The notes beneath the pieces are model-generated. The model had not been told where the DNA came from, did not search any database, and saw only the letters and a list, made by a program, of their open reading frames with translations. Of a stretch of 64,000 nucleotides of DNA, positions 53,234 through 64,000 are shown piece after piece. The DNA is from Siphonodentalium dalli (Eukaryota; Mollusca; Scaphopoda; Gadilida; Siphonodentaliidae), in NCBI GenBank assembly GCA_032622095.1, contig CP136064.1, forward strand, positions 186,912,209 to 186,976,208, given 5' to 3'. The position numbers were made by a program, and so were the translations under genes. The number at the start of each line of letters is the position of its first letter. The stretch's first letter is position 1.

Positions 53234-54339
53234 AGAGTAAGTTGTTGCATGCTACAAGTGTTCAAGTTCAAAGCATGTGTTGTGAAAAAATTCAGAATGA
53301 GCATGTTTTTATGTGATCAGAATTTTCAGCTAACAATTCACATTGTTCCAAGTTATATTATTAGTGCTGAAACGAATATTGGATTTTGGTATTTGAATAT
53401 TCGTTCGTAGTATTCGAATGATATTCAAATATTCGTGATGGTTTCCTGACCATGAGTATACATATCGGTAGCAGATTTTCAAATGGGTGTTAATACAGAT
53501 CGATCAGCCGTGAGAACCCATAATTCTCCACCCACAATACAAATCACAGATCGATAAAAACACTACGATGTGATGTTTATTTGACATTGTCACCATAAAA
53601 CAATGTGATTATGATTCTTCAAATACGTGTTTCGCACTGTAATTTAAAACAAGTTCATCTTGAATATTTTTCCTGTCTGATGCAGCCATTTTGCATGTGA
53701 CCTCCAATTGCCGGTGTTCTCCCAGGGAATCTCAATATTAGTACATGTTGACCTATTTAACATTTTTTTTTTTAAATGAATTACTAATAAATAGTAATTT
53801 TAAACTGCACCTATAAATGAATAAAAGAGATTTTTTATTAATCCAAAATATTGTTGTCATAACAATTGTGCAAGGTGAAACTGAAAATAACTTTCTTTTT
53901 CTATTCCCAGAAAACCCCATGTATTTTTCAAATAAACTCTAAATAAATGATAAAATATATAAATCAGATAACAGTATTAGCAAATATTTATTCAAAAGAA
54001 CTAATAATCATGACTCCCGACGCTCACAGATCGTAGATAAATCATACCAAAAGCGCAAACTCCAATGGGAATGACGTAATTCTCTAGTTTATTTTTGTGT
54101 AATTTTCAACAACAAATGTGGGTAGAAATAAAAATAATTACATAAATTCTTAAATCTGTATAAAGATAATAATTCTTGTATAGAAAATATTAATTTTTCA
54201 TAATCTCATTTTTGTGTGTTGTCAGGCACTTTAGCGATATAACATAAACAGTAAAGCATGTGTGTGGAATGCCAGGTATAAGCATGCGGCTGGCACGTGC
54301 ATGGCGTGCTGTGTATGCACGTGAAACGAACATGACTTG

Positions 54340-54717
54340 TAAACCACCCATGGTCCAGTGGTTAGCGTGTAGGATTTGTATTTGCTGTAAACACATCGGT
54401 ATGGGTGCGCAGCTTGTCGCCGGTCATTGAGTCTTCACACAGTTGTGGCTTGTCCGCTTTGAGTGCCAAGTTGTGACCCTTGAGCAAGGTTGCTCGTACT
54501 GTGTCGGCTTCGAATCACTCATGCGTTAAAAGAGTACTAGTCAGCTTGTCATACTGATGAGTATCAGAGCATGTTCTGATCAAACTAGAGCAGCGCCTGC
54601 AATGGCTGCAGCCGGTTCATTGGTTGGCTTGTACAAATGACTGGAGTAATATTGTTAGAGCAAGTAATTGGTTAATCGCTAATATAAAACTGGTCATTAT
54701 TTATTATTATTATTATC
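54340..54717 (+). repeat. tRNA-derived SINE with V-like central domain and TTA tail
   Basis: A box TGGTCCAGTGG at 54351-54361 followed by TTAGCGTGTAGG, as in tRNA; the B box is degenerate (GGTATGGGTGC). CCCTTGAGCAAGGTTGCTCG at 54477-54496 resembles the conserved V-domain of V-SINEs. Ends in (TTA)n at 54697-54716. Confidence 0.55.
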
Positions 54718-54801
54718 ACGAGGACCACATTACATTCCGGATGCTCTCATTTCACCTTGAGCAACATGCTCTGATCGGAAGGCGCGATGTGTTTGCATGA
54801 C

Positions 54802-55044
54802 TTAACCCTTCCATGATTGGAGCATCCTGAACATTTGCGAAAATCCTGTGTCAGTGCATTCTCTTATATATACAAGTCTCCCATAGGGAGCCTCGCATAA
54901 TTAAGAGAATACATTGGCTTAATAATATTGACCTTGTAAGCCAGTGCATTCTCTTATATATGTGAGGCTCCCTATAGGAGACTCCCATATATAAGAGAAT
55001 GGACTGGCACAGGATCTTTAATGTTCCCATCATGATAGGGCTAA
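54802..55044. mobile_element. Class-a TTAA element
   Basis: TTAACCCTTCCATGATTGGA to CCATCATGATAGGGCTAA; nested in the AGTGCTGA element. Confidence 0.65.
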
Positions 55045-55179
55045 TTAAGTACCTGACTTAAGGTTGACGAATATATGAATAAGATTTTGTTATTTGAATA
55101 CCACAATTTACAAACGAATATTCAAATATTCATTTGTAAGTTGTGGTATTCAAATAACAAAATCTCAGCACTGTATATT

Positions 55180-56160
55180 TTCAATTCAATGCTAACATTA
55201 TGTGCTTGCCATTCCCTACTTATTTTAAGCATGCCTCTAAGAGGTTAAAGAGTTCCAGCATGAGATCTCTAGATTGCTCTAATTATGTCACATCAGAGCA
55301 AAACATGGTTAATGATAATAGCCTGGTATGAGAAAATTTAAAAATTTGTTTGAAAAGTTAAATTGCTTGCACTTGAATCCCGAGAATGATCGATTTCGAG
55401 ATACTTTATCATCAACATATATGTGCTTTTATTTCAGCCTTTCTCAGTAATATATAGACATTGCTATACAGCGACAACAATTACATTCTCATATTTATTT
55501 TGGTCCATTTTAGACCAGCATGTTACTTCCAATGAACACTTTCTATACTAAATGGATTTCCCCAATCAGTTATAAAAGTATACATGGGAATGGCCTAAAT
55601 ATTCGCTTTTGAATTTTGCCCGGTATCAAAATAGATCGATATATACTTTAACTACGTTTCTATGACCATTATATGGCCCAGAAAGACGCATTGAAGTCAT
55701 ACGAAATACAACTTTGAACACAGTGTTTGGGTCTCAAACAAAAAACAACCATTTGCACGGCATCAATAAAGAGCATTCATGTCAGACTATTCCTGATATG
55801 GTAGAATTAAAGAGTGTTTGTTTCACTTCTTTGAAAATTGAATACAGATGGAAAATGAGTTACAGGGTAAGGTTTGAATAGTCCGGTGAATATTAATTAC
55901 CCCAGGCTAATTATGAGGCCTGTTTCTTTGCATTACTGTCACCTTTTTGAGACTGCTATTGTATATCAATTAGCTGCATGAGGATATATTTATCTTTCAA
56001 CTTTTTACTGAATTTGGGAGAAACTGTTTCCTGATCAGGAGTGCTGGAGATGGGGCTGAATTTCAGGAGACTCCCGCCTAAATCGGGAAAGTAAACAAGT
56101 CTGGTCTGGTCTCATAGGTTAGGAACATATGAAATGAACATAAATTAACATAATTTTCAA
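55180..56160. other. Probable 3'UTR intron; no gene recognised
   Basis: Class-e traces at 55534-55610 (ACTTTCTATACTAAATGGAT, CATGGGAATGGCC). The rest is unremarkable, but AAAGAGCATTCATGTCAGAC recalls 41603-41640. Confidence 0.35.
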
Positions 56161-56319
56161 AATAGGTTAACGGTCCACTAAATTTTCGAACCCCCAGTTC
56201 GCATATATAAAATTTATGCCCTGATTCACTTTAAAGCTTTGACACGAGTTTGGAACCATAGGTTATGCCCAGACTTATTATCAAGCCTTACCATAACAAA
56301 TATAAAACCCCCTTTTTAT

Positions 56320-56790
56320 GTGTACCCATACACATAGTGTCGACGTCCGGATTGACCACTCATCGTTCGTTCGTCCGTCTGTCTGTCGTGCCATATGTCC
56401 GTCCGTAGACACTTTACGCATGATGCGATAACTCAAACATTTTCTAACCAATCGGAACCAAATTATGTATATGAGTTTATCAGACCAAAATACAGATCGA
56501 ATTCGAATATGGGTATGATCTGAGTTTTTTTTTTTACGGAGTTATGGCCCTTTTTCGATTTATAATTCATGCATTCTGCCATAACTCAAACAATTTTTGA
56601 TTGGAACCAAATTTGTTATGTGAGTTTCTCAGCCCAAAATACAGATTGTGTTCATATATGGGTTTGATCCGATTTATATTAAAGGAGTTATGACCCTTTT
56701 TCGAGAAACAAAATTAAAAAAGATTGAACTCCTTGCTCAATTTAACCAAAAAAAAATATTACAATTTTTTTTTTTAAACTTTTATAATAA
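56320..56790 (+). repeat. ATGTGTACCCATAC hairpin / GTCC element
   Basis: TTTTTATGTGTACCCATACA with ACATAGTGTCGACGTCCGGA, GTTCGTCCGTCTGTCTGTCG, then two units with GGAACCAAATTATGTATATG and GTTATGGCCCTTTTTCG. A close relative lies at 61275. Confidence 0.55.
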
Positions 56791-58260
56791 TATTAAAGTT
56801 TATTTCATTTAAAAAACAAAATTGTCATTGACACTTACATTTGTTTCAGTTTTGTACCATTAATTAGATGTGATGTCTTGTTTTGAAAATATGAAGATTT
56901 TATTGCAATAGTTGCATGCAATATAATGATATCAATAAATTACCATTACCATATATCCAGAGTATATGAGAGTACATTTTATAGATGTTGCATTCCTAGT
57001 GAAATCTTGTTATTAATTGAGTATTGACATATTGTGCAGAGCCCTGGCCTTTGGTTAGATGAAGTCAAAGATAAACAACACTGCTGGCATCTGTCAAATT
57101 TGATTAACGGCAGCATGAAACTCTTTTTTCTCCAGTTCTTGAAATTTCATTACAGGGTGTGATAAGTAGGCCCTCACCTATATATAAAGTGTCTTCTATA
57201 TCCCATTGATCTGCTTAGAAAATAATTAACACTTTCCACGGTTCCCATAGACATATGCTATAATACAATGACTCGTATTATATATCTATGGTTATCTTTG
57301 CACACTATTCACATCTATTGAATTTGGTATTGACTGATTAATTAACTTTTGAAAAATATATTAACCCTTCAGGGACATGCTTCAATGTGAAAATAAAATA
57401 ATGGATGATAGCCAATATGATTTATCTATGCAATAGGTAACAGGCAGATAAATCTACATGATTATTGTAAGTGATGCTTTGTTTTGAAAATCAAGATGGT
57501 AGATGTTGTTAATATTTCCAGGAACCTTATTTTCCCATTTGCTCATATTGTCATGGTTGATTGAATTTTAGGGGCCCACAGGGCACTTAAAGAATTAACA
57601 TTGAAGGCTATGGATTTTAGTATCAAAACTAGTTGTAAAACATTGTAATGTGTGAAACCATTGACTGAGGGCTACTTTCTTTTATATGAACTATGGTAAT
57701 CTGTTTTGATTTAGGGGTCATAGGGGCCAGCATCCTCATCATATTATGTCTGTATAAACATTATATAGATAACACTTTTGTATTGTATAAACTACATATA
57801 TTTTTGAAAACCATACACCCCTGTTATGAAACACTTAACCTTGCATGTACCTAATAATATAAGCATTCCTTATTACACAGGGGGGGGGGGGGGGGGGGGG
57901 GTAATTAAAGTACAATTTAAATATGAGATGGAATCCAATGCATGTATGTTGTTCTAAGCAGTCTGGCTTGTCAACAAATTATAATTTCTCTTTAGAAGAG
58001 AATAATTTTTGAATATCTGACAAGTCAGAAGTGGTAGAGATAGGGGTTTATCACTTTTGCTTCCAATGAGTAAATCACTAAACCGTTGATCTCACAGTGA
58101 GAGGTCCTTGGGTGAACAGGGACAGAGTTATGAGATTTAAAACTAATCCTCCCCACCCCAAATACTTTAACCCCTTCTTAAGACGAATTATTTGAGCTTT
58201 TGCTTTCAAGTTGGGTACTGATATATGGATTCCTGTGATCATATCTCTGACAAGTTATCA
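56791..58260. other. Non-coding sequence, nothing else recognised
   Basis: GTCATTGACACTTACATTTG near 56825 may be another Helentron-like end. Otherwise AT-rich without repeats or gene signals, apart from the G22 run. Confidence 0.3.
57880..57901 (+). repeat. G22 homopolymer
   Basis: Longest of five long G or C runs in the window. Confidence 0.9.
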
Positions 58261-58384
58261 CTTATAGATAATCGCTATCGCCAAGGTATGGGTTAAACAT
58301 CTGCTGATCGTGATCGGCCTCTCATTTATTTGTTGGGATAAATTGACACTAAAACATAATTTCCATGTCCGACGATTTATTCTC

Positions 58385-58830
58385 GCCTCTGCCATGTTAT
58401 ATACCATTTGAAAGAGGATGCTACAAAACAGTGTATTATCAATTTATTCGGTGTAAAAAAAACTGTGAACATTTTGTTTTTGTTGAGTTACCAACATGTT
58501 TTTGTCATCCAGTTTGTAGTAAAAAAGTGTATTATTTTCAATGGAGGGGGAATAGCTCTATATCTTAAAGAGAGTTATTCCCCTTCCATTGAAAATTCAT
58601 CTTTAGTTTGAATTCTGTTGCATTCTGTGAGCCAAAACGGGGGAATCTTCCTATGATTTCAGCTGTTTTCTATTTCTCTATGGGCATCTTCTGAGACACA
58701 GTTGTTTCAAATGATGATGAATTATAGTATTTCAATCATATTTTATGGCATAGATTGTTATTAAAACCGTATATCAAGTCACTATAAAAAAAAAATTGGT
58801 AACTCAAAAATTAAGTGGGCCTTTAAAATC
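58385..58830. repeat. Class-g TTAA element copy, right part
   Basis: GTTATATACCATTTGAAAGA, TTTTTGTTGAGTTACCAACA, AATGGAGGGGGAATAG, and the end AAATTAAGTGGGCCTTTAA, inverse of the left end at 38518. Confidence 0.5.
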
Positions 58831-58849
58831 CTTTATTTACTCTTTTCAG

Positions 58850-59070
58850 AAATCGAAATGATCAACAGGTGAAAGATTCTTGTTTTATCTGTTAACTTGG
58901 AATTTGTGATACAGATGAAAGAAATTCCATTTTACACTCGATCTTGATGTTACCAGCCAAGCTGACTTGTCTTCAGACGCACAAAATCCTGCGACCAGCA
59001 GGATCAACATTATCATTGCTTCATTGGATGATACACAATCTCAATAAACCTGGATTCTGATTGCCCTAGT
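58850..59070 (+). other. Candidate terminal 3'UTR exon with poly(A) signal
   Basis: A good acceptor (tactcttttcag) ends at 58849. AATAAA at 59043-59048 could end the transcript near 59070. It would pair with the donor at 53237, a 5.6-kb intron. The stop is only 3 nt from the junction, so nonsense-mediated decay is not expected. Not proven; the transcript may instead read through and stop at AATAAA near 53929. Confidence 0.4.
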
Positions 59071-59797
59071 ACTGATGTCTGTCTCAGAAATATAAACCTG
59101 CTTTCGATATCTCAAGTAGAAATTGCCAGATTTAATTTGTGAGAGATTTCAGACAGCCTCCATTTTTAATTTTCTAAAAGTTTAAGATGGAAGTCTTTTT
59201 TTCCCTGGATAGATTCTGGGATATCAAATAGTTGAAGACACCAGTAAACAGGAGAACATGTCACTACAAATCCATTATTTTTTCTTTAAATATTTTGTTA
59301 TATACACTGAGACTTCTTGCCAGCATAGATTACTGTTCTACAGTGACTGAAATATTTCTATTTATACAGTACTAAGTTAATGTCTTGTCAAACATACCAG
59401 CTACTCAAGAATGTCCCTATCAGCAACAACTAAAGGCAGTACCAGTGGTCACTTTTAGTTTTAGTATTTTCTAAAAAAAGCAAACAAACAAAGGAAATGG
59501 CGAGTTTGTTAAATTTGTTTGATATCTCAATAAACAAAAAGTTTTTGGATATACTTATTCAATTGTAGTTTCCCAAAAGATTTTTTGGAGATGGATATCA
59601 GTTCTTGTTAATGAGATTTTTCGTAGTTAGTATTTTTAGATATTATCCATCATTTATCAATGCACATTCACCATATTTCTAAATACAATTTATTTAACTT
59701 CTCAAACTTGGCATGTATTCATGTTTGACAGAATTTTTTGTTATTTGCATGTTGCCACTTTCTGGTGTCACCAGTGAACCAGTATATCTGGTTTTTT
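59071..59797. other. Downstream sequence, no gene recognised
   Basis: AT-rich. No repeat family or gene signal seen. Confidence 0.3.
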
Positions 59798-60132
59798 TTA
59801 ACCCTTTACCCAACAAAACGGCCAAAACCGGATATCATTGGAACCGGCTCCTTGACCACATTGTGATAGTTACAGTTATGCCCTGTGCCAATGCATTCTC
59901 TTATATATGCGAGTCGACCATAGGTAGCCTCGCATATATAAGAGAATGCATTGGCCTAAAAAAAATTTTTTTTAACACTTTTTACCATTTTTTCTTTCAT
60001 TCTTTAACAATTTTATAATTTTTTATGTGTTAAGCCAATGCATTCTCTTATATATGCGAGGCGACCTATGGTCGACTCGCATATATAAGAGAATGCATTG
60101 GCACAGGGCCCTTCTGTTGGGTAAAGGGTTAA
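59798..60132. mobile_element. Class-b TTAA element
   Basis: TTAACCCTTTACCCAACAAA to TGTTGGGTAAAGGGTTAA. The left outer segment is shortened relative to 42478 (CGGCCAAAACCGGATATCAT). Confidence 0.75.
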
Positions 60133-60224
60133 ACCATCTCTCTTGACTGATGCAATGTCATTTGTAGCAAAGACAAAGGAAAATTGTTTTACTATGTTGT
60201 TTGAACCAATGTTGGGGAATTTAT

Positions 60225-60424
60225 TACAGTAATGCCCTAAGTAATCGACTCCTTAACCACAGCAGAATTATGGGTAATTTTTCAGGATTTAATCTGATTT
60301 AGTCGGAAATAAGGCTTGTTGCCATATTTGCTTGTTGCAACAAGCCATATTTCCAACTAAATCCTGAAAAATTACCCATAATTCTGCTGTGGTTAAGGAG
60401 TTGATTACTTAGGGCATTACTGTA
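60225..60424. mobile_element. TA-flanked palindromic MITE
   Basis: TACAGTAATGCCCTAAGTAA to GGGCATTACTGTA; the middle is rearranged near 60300. Confidence 0.7.
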
Positions 60425-61270
60425 CATGCATGGCATTATCATATCTACATGGTATTATCATATCTACATTATTCATTATTGCTTGCACTGCTTCTAAATG
60501 CAGCATTTTGTTATGGTCATTGATACAAATTACCAAATATTTCTCCTTGAAGTCTTCACTGAGTAACGTACCCGATCTGTACCATATTTTAACATTTATC
60601 TGCCATTCTGCCTCCGAATAGCTATCTAACAAAATAATAATTATTATAATTGTTCACCGTGCTTAAAGTCATGAACAATAAATACCTGGGTAATTTAACC
60701 TGCAAAATTGGTTGAAGGAGTGAATAAACAGTTGGATAGATAATTTTATGTAAAAAATGCTAATATTTTCCAAGAAATTCATAGAATCTATCTTCTGGTA
60801 CCTTTTAAACATTACAATTTCATCAGAAGCCTCTATCAAAATTTCTTATTGTGGATAGACTGGAGAGGGAGTTTTGAACTGTTGGACAATACTAAGTGAA
60901 ATTTCAAAGATAGTATTTTTTGGAGGTTTTATTTTGGTCATGATGGGTGTGCCTGAGATAAGAAAAGATTTATTTGTCTTAAAATAGATATAAATACAGA
61001 TATACAGACTAGCGGGGAGATGGGGGTAGCTCGCGTGTATTCAAGAAATATAACCATATAAAAAACAGATGTACCTTTTTCAGTGTATTGAGCCATTTTG
61101 TGCATGCCTGTGGTTGGCCATAACCTGCTGCACAGCGTTATATTGTTTGGATGAGTAATCATGTTCTACTGGTGTTATTAGATTGGCAATGGGATTATCA
61201 GTTTTTATGTTTTCGGGTCTATGTTGCTGTTTTTGGTCAGATTTTTTGTTTGAATTATCTGAAATAGATT
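60425..61270. other. Downstream sequence, no gene recognised
   Basis: Open frames of 63-74 residues on both strands show no conserved features. Confidence 0.3.
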
Positions 61271-61274
61271 AACT

Positions 61275-61870
61275 TTTTATGTGTACCCTTACCATAGTAT
61301 GGTACACATAGTGTTGACATCCGGATTGACCAATCGTTGTTCATCCATCTGTCCGTCCGTCTGTCGGTGCATCTGTCTGTCCATAGACACTTTACGCATG
61401 GTGCGATAATTAAAATATTTTCTATCCGATCAGGCCCTAATCTTGTATATGAATACCGGTACATGTCGAGTTCAAATAAGTGTTTGATCAGATTTTTTAA
61501 GAGTTATGGCCCTTTTCGATAAAAAAATCAATCTTTAAAAAAAAAATGTTTTAGATTGAAATCTTTGCTCAAATTAACAAAAAAGGACATATATTTAAAA
61601 AAATATATATAATAAACTTTTTTTTTAAATATAAATTAATAAAAAAAAATAATCATTTAATTTAGATTGAACTCCTTGCTCAATTTTTTTTTTTTTTTTT
61701 ATTAACAAAATTTGAAAAACTGACACCATTGAAACTTCCACCAGGGTACCCCGAGTCATCATGCCAAACTTGATTTAAATCGGTCCAAAATCTTGTATTA
61801 TGTACTGGTAAATTTGTTTGACGCGATATTAAACCCAAATTCACCAATTCCATCCCATGCCTTTGGACTA
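61275..61870 (+). repeat. TACCATAGTATGGTA hairpin / GTCC element
   Basis: ATGTGTACCCTTACCATAGT with ATGGTACACATAGTG, CTGTCCGTCCGTCTGTC, then A/T-rich body and GGGTACCCCGAGTCATCATG, as at 7084. Confidence 0.55.
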
Positions 61871-61872
61871 CT

Positions 61873-63443
61873 TTAACCCTTTGAACCCGTAACACCGATA
61901 TTTAGGTGCAAACGAACCGTGACTATATCCCGTAACACCGATATTTCGGTGCAGCGACGACATGATTCGGTAGCAAATTTATATATAGTATAACGAGCGT
62001 CAGACCCACTGATTTATATTTAAATTGCCCCCACATATGTCAGCTGCGCCCATGGTGCGTATGGAATGGTTGACCGCTAGTATCGGGTAGAAATATATAC
62101 GCATGCGCATAGCATATAATCTACAAAAACATACGATATTTTAAGCGAACTGTGCCGCTATATTCACGGCATGTAATTTCGTGTTCCCCGGTGTGTGTAC
62201 AGAACAGACATAATTTAGACACACAATTTCAGTTTAAATTACCCTCGCGTATATTAACCAGTGTTCTGCTACATATGGGGAAGGGTCTATCGCATATGTA
62301 GTTGATTTATTCGCGCATGCGCAGACTAGCGCAGTGACAAATAAATGGTTTATAACGTACTTATACACGACATACCCACTAATATATATATATATATTGG
62401 CCTATTGAAGTCAGCGCTGGCAAAGGTGTCTATATGGATTGGCTGCCCGCTAGAAACGGCTAGGAAAATATGCGCATGGGCGCAGGCTATAATTCATTTT
62501 AAAAAATGCGTTTAAGTGAAATGTGGCGCTATATATGACATTTTGTTGCATGTTTCACATGTTAGTACAGTAGACACAATCTAGACAGCTTACTTGAACA
62601 ATGGGGCCACGATATGTTACGGGAAATTACGTAGTTTCTGGTCTCTGTAATATCAGTCTCTGTTGTACCACATGCAGCAAAAAGTCTATCGCATTTCAAG
62701 TTGACTTACTCACGCATGGTCAGGTATATCTTAATTTCACATTAGGATATTGGTTGCATCAAAACGCATTTCGCTGATGTATAATTACAACGTTATAAGC
62801 TAGAATTCGTTTATCCTGCAAATTTCGGGTAGTTGCCTAGTAACCGTTTCTAAGGCGAGATCGGATGGCAAAGTCTCCCGATCTTACAATGATCAGTGGT
62901 CCGTGCATGCATATATCATGCCTGCATAGTTTCAGGTAGGTGTCCCCTTTCAACATAACCAACACCATGCGACTAGACACTGTCTAAATTAAGGCAAAAC
63001 ATACCACTGAATGGTTAGTGCAATTATGTCATTCGATCAGTTGTGGTATTTGCTTAGCAACCGTTTGCTACCCTTAAATGGGATATTTGGTTCACTATTC
63101 TGGTCGAGTATATCTCAAATTTCACGTTAGGGTAGTACCTGCATCAAAAAACGCAATCACTGAGGTTGAATTACGACGCTATAAGCTATATTTACATTTT
63201 CCAGTCAATTCCGTGTAGTTGCCTAGCAACCGTTACCAAGGAGTTGCCGCGAGGCAAAGTCTCGCGATCTTATAATGATCGCTGATCCATGGGGGACAAA
63301 CCTGTAAAGTTTCAGACCGGTGTCGCAATTTGAACATAATCAACACCATGCTACTAGACACTGTCTAATTTAAGCGGACATACCACTGGGAGCCCCGGGT
63401 CAGGGTGTCGATCACTGTGGGGCGCCAGGGTTCAAAGGGTTAA
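61873..63443. mobile_element. Class-d TTAA element, 1.57 kb, CpG-retaining
   Basis: TTAACCCTTTGAACCC at both ends (inverted; right end GGGTTCAAAGGGTTAA), TTAA targets at 61873-61876 and 63440-63443. No ORF above 60 codons. A direct repeat CCCGTAACACCGATATTT lies near the left end (61886, 61929). A ~290-bp segment is duplicated (about 62722-63024 and 63109-63392). CpG is far more frequent than in flanking sequence. Confidence 0.72.
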
Positions 63444-63798
63444 TAGCCATTAATATGGCTATATCATTTTCAGATGTCTCTTATTGGTATATATTGGTTG
63501 AAATAGGGACATCTATATGAGATTTAACACTTCCCCCACCTTTCCTCAAGATAAAGTATTTGTGCTGTTGAATTTAAGTTTGGTACCAATATTTAGATTC
63601 CTATATATTATCATAGTTTTGATGTGTTGTCAGTTAGTTCTTTAATTAATTATGTAATGTATATATAGGCTCTTGAACATTTTCGTCTATGTACTGAGGT
63701 TTATATCATTCTTGTTGATAAGATCCAGTTATCATGCTGGTTAACCCTTCCCTAAATTTGTTGCTTCCTTTGGGTAACATGGTATCCAATGACATGGT

Positions 63799-64000
63799 TT
63801 AACCCTTCGTGACTGGAGCGTAACTGGTGCAGCATTACATCTTATGCGAGTCTCCCTATTTCACCCATAAATTCTAATAATTTGTTTTATTATGTACATT
63901 TTTTTATAATAGTACATAACAGTATACTCTATAATTCAACATCAAAACTCTAAACTATGATTTTGATCATAATAATTTACTATCGTCAAGGGATGGGTTA
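63799..64000. repeat. Composite repeat, second copy, runs to window end
   Basis: TTAACCCTTCGTGACTGGAG, then a class-a core cut short and the same downstream unit (AGTACATAACAGTATACTCT) as 7612-7850. Confidence 0.55.

Larger units (their letters stand above)
53363..55172. mobile_element. 1.8-kb AGTGCTGA-ended element with nested SINE and TTAA element
   Basis: AGTGCTGAAACGAATATTGG at the left and ATCTCAGCACT at the right, with GAATATTCGAATA-type subterminal repeats. The right end also has a 45-bp inverted repeat (CAAATAACAAAATCT vs AGATTTTGTTATTTG). TSD unclear. Probably hAT-type. Confidence 0.45.

Noticed and set aside
1-64000. Operons, ribosome binding sites, prophage or other prokaryotic systems
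   Set aside because: Spliced gene, GT-AG introns, animal-type transposons and Pol III-type repeats show a metazoan genome.

Overview
The window is a stretch of an AT-rich animal genome, very probably a mollusc and most likely a bivalve. Nothing prokaryotic is present. One split gene lies on the + strand, with 31 coding exons from 2209 to 53233. Conceptual splicing with GT-AG introns keeps one open frame of 3141 nt (1046 codons plus TGA), and every exon phase matches its neighbour. The product is a huntingtin-interacting protein 1 family member (HIP1/HIP1R, Sla2 family): ANTH lipid-binding domain, acidic linker with a clathrin-box-like LIDIS, long coiled coil, and C-terminal talin-like I/LWEQ (THATCH) actin-binding domain. 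Only the short first coding exon (about 25-35 residues) is missing; it should lie upstream of base 1. A consensus donor 3 nt after the stop suggests one 3'UTR intron, with a candidate terminal exon near 58850-59070.

Layout: 1-17155 holds the exons for the ANTH domain and clathrin-binding linker; 19862-37429 the coiled coil; 38103-41477 the region joining coil and THATCH; 42011-53233 the THATCH domain and C terminus; 53237-64000 a probable 3'UTR intron, a possible last exon and downstream repeats. No second protein-coding gene was recognised on either strand.

Most of the rest is transposon-derived and strongly layered. Groups I could define from ends and target-site duplications (TSDs) are: (1) several families of TTAA-flanked, piggyBac-like elements starting TTAACCCTTT or TTAAAG, some of which share an internal palindromic core but have different ends; (2) TA-flanked palindromic Tc1/mariner-type MITEs starting TACAGTAATGCCC; (3) hAT-type elements with exact 8-bp TSDs, including a fold-back family starting CAAGCCTTGAAATAG; (4) a Helentron-like insertion (13239-14998) with a ~160-bp tandem repeat in an ABB higher-order pattern, a C-terminal endonuclease fragment and a terminal palindrome; (5) elements rich in GTCC/GTCT microsatellite with 5' hairpins; (6) a tRNA-type SINE and a 5S rRNA-like fragment. 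The hairpin/GTCC elements and the ~160-bp repeats are what I know from bivalve genomes, which supports the taxonomic guess.

The gene itself is a conserved endocytic adaptor and not a new system. The items most worth checking are the modular TTAA elements, the 1.57-kb CpG-retaining TTAA element at 61873-63443, the nested Helentron-like element, transposon insertions within a few bases of splice sites, and three decayed partial exon duplications.
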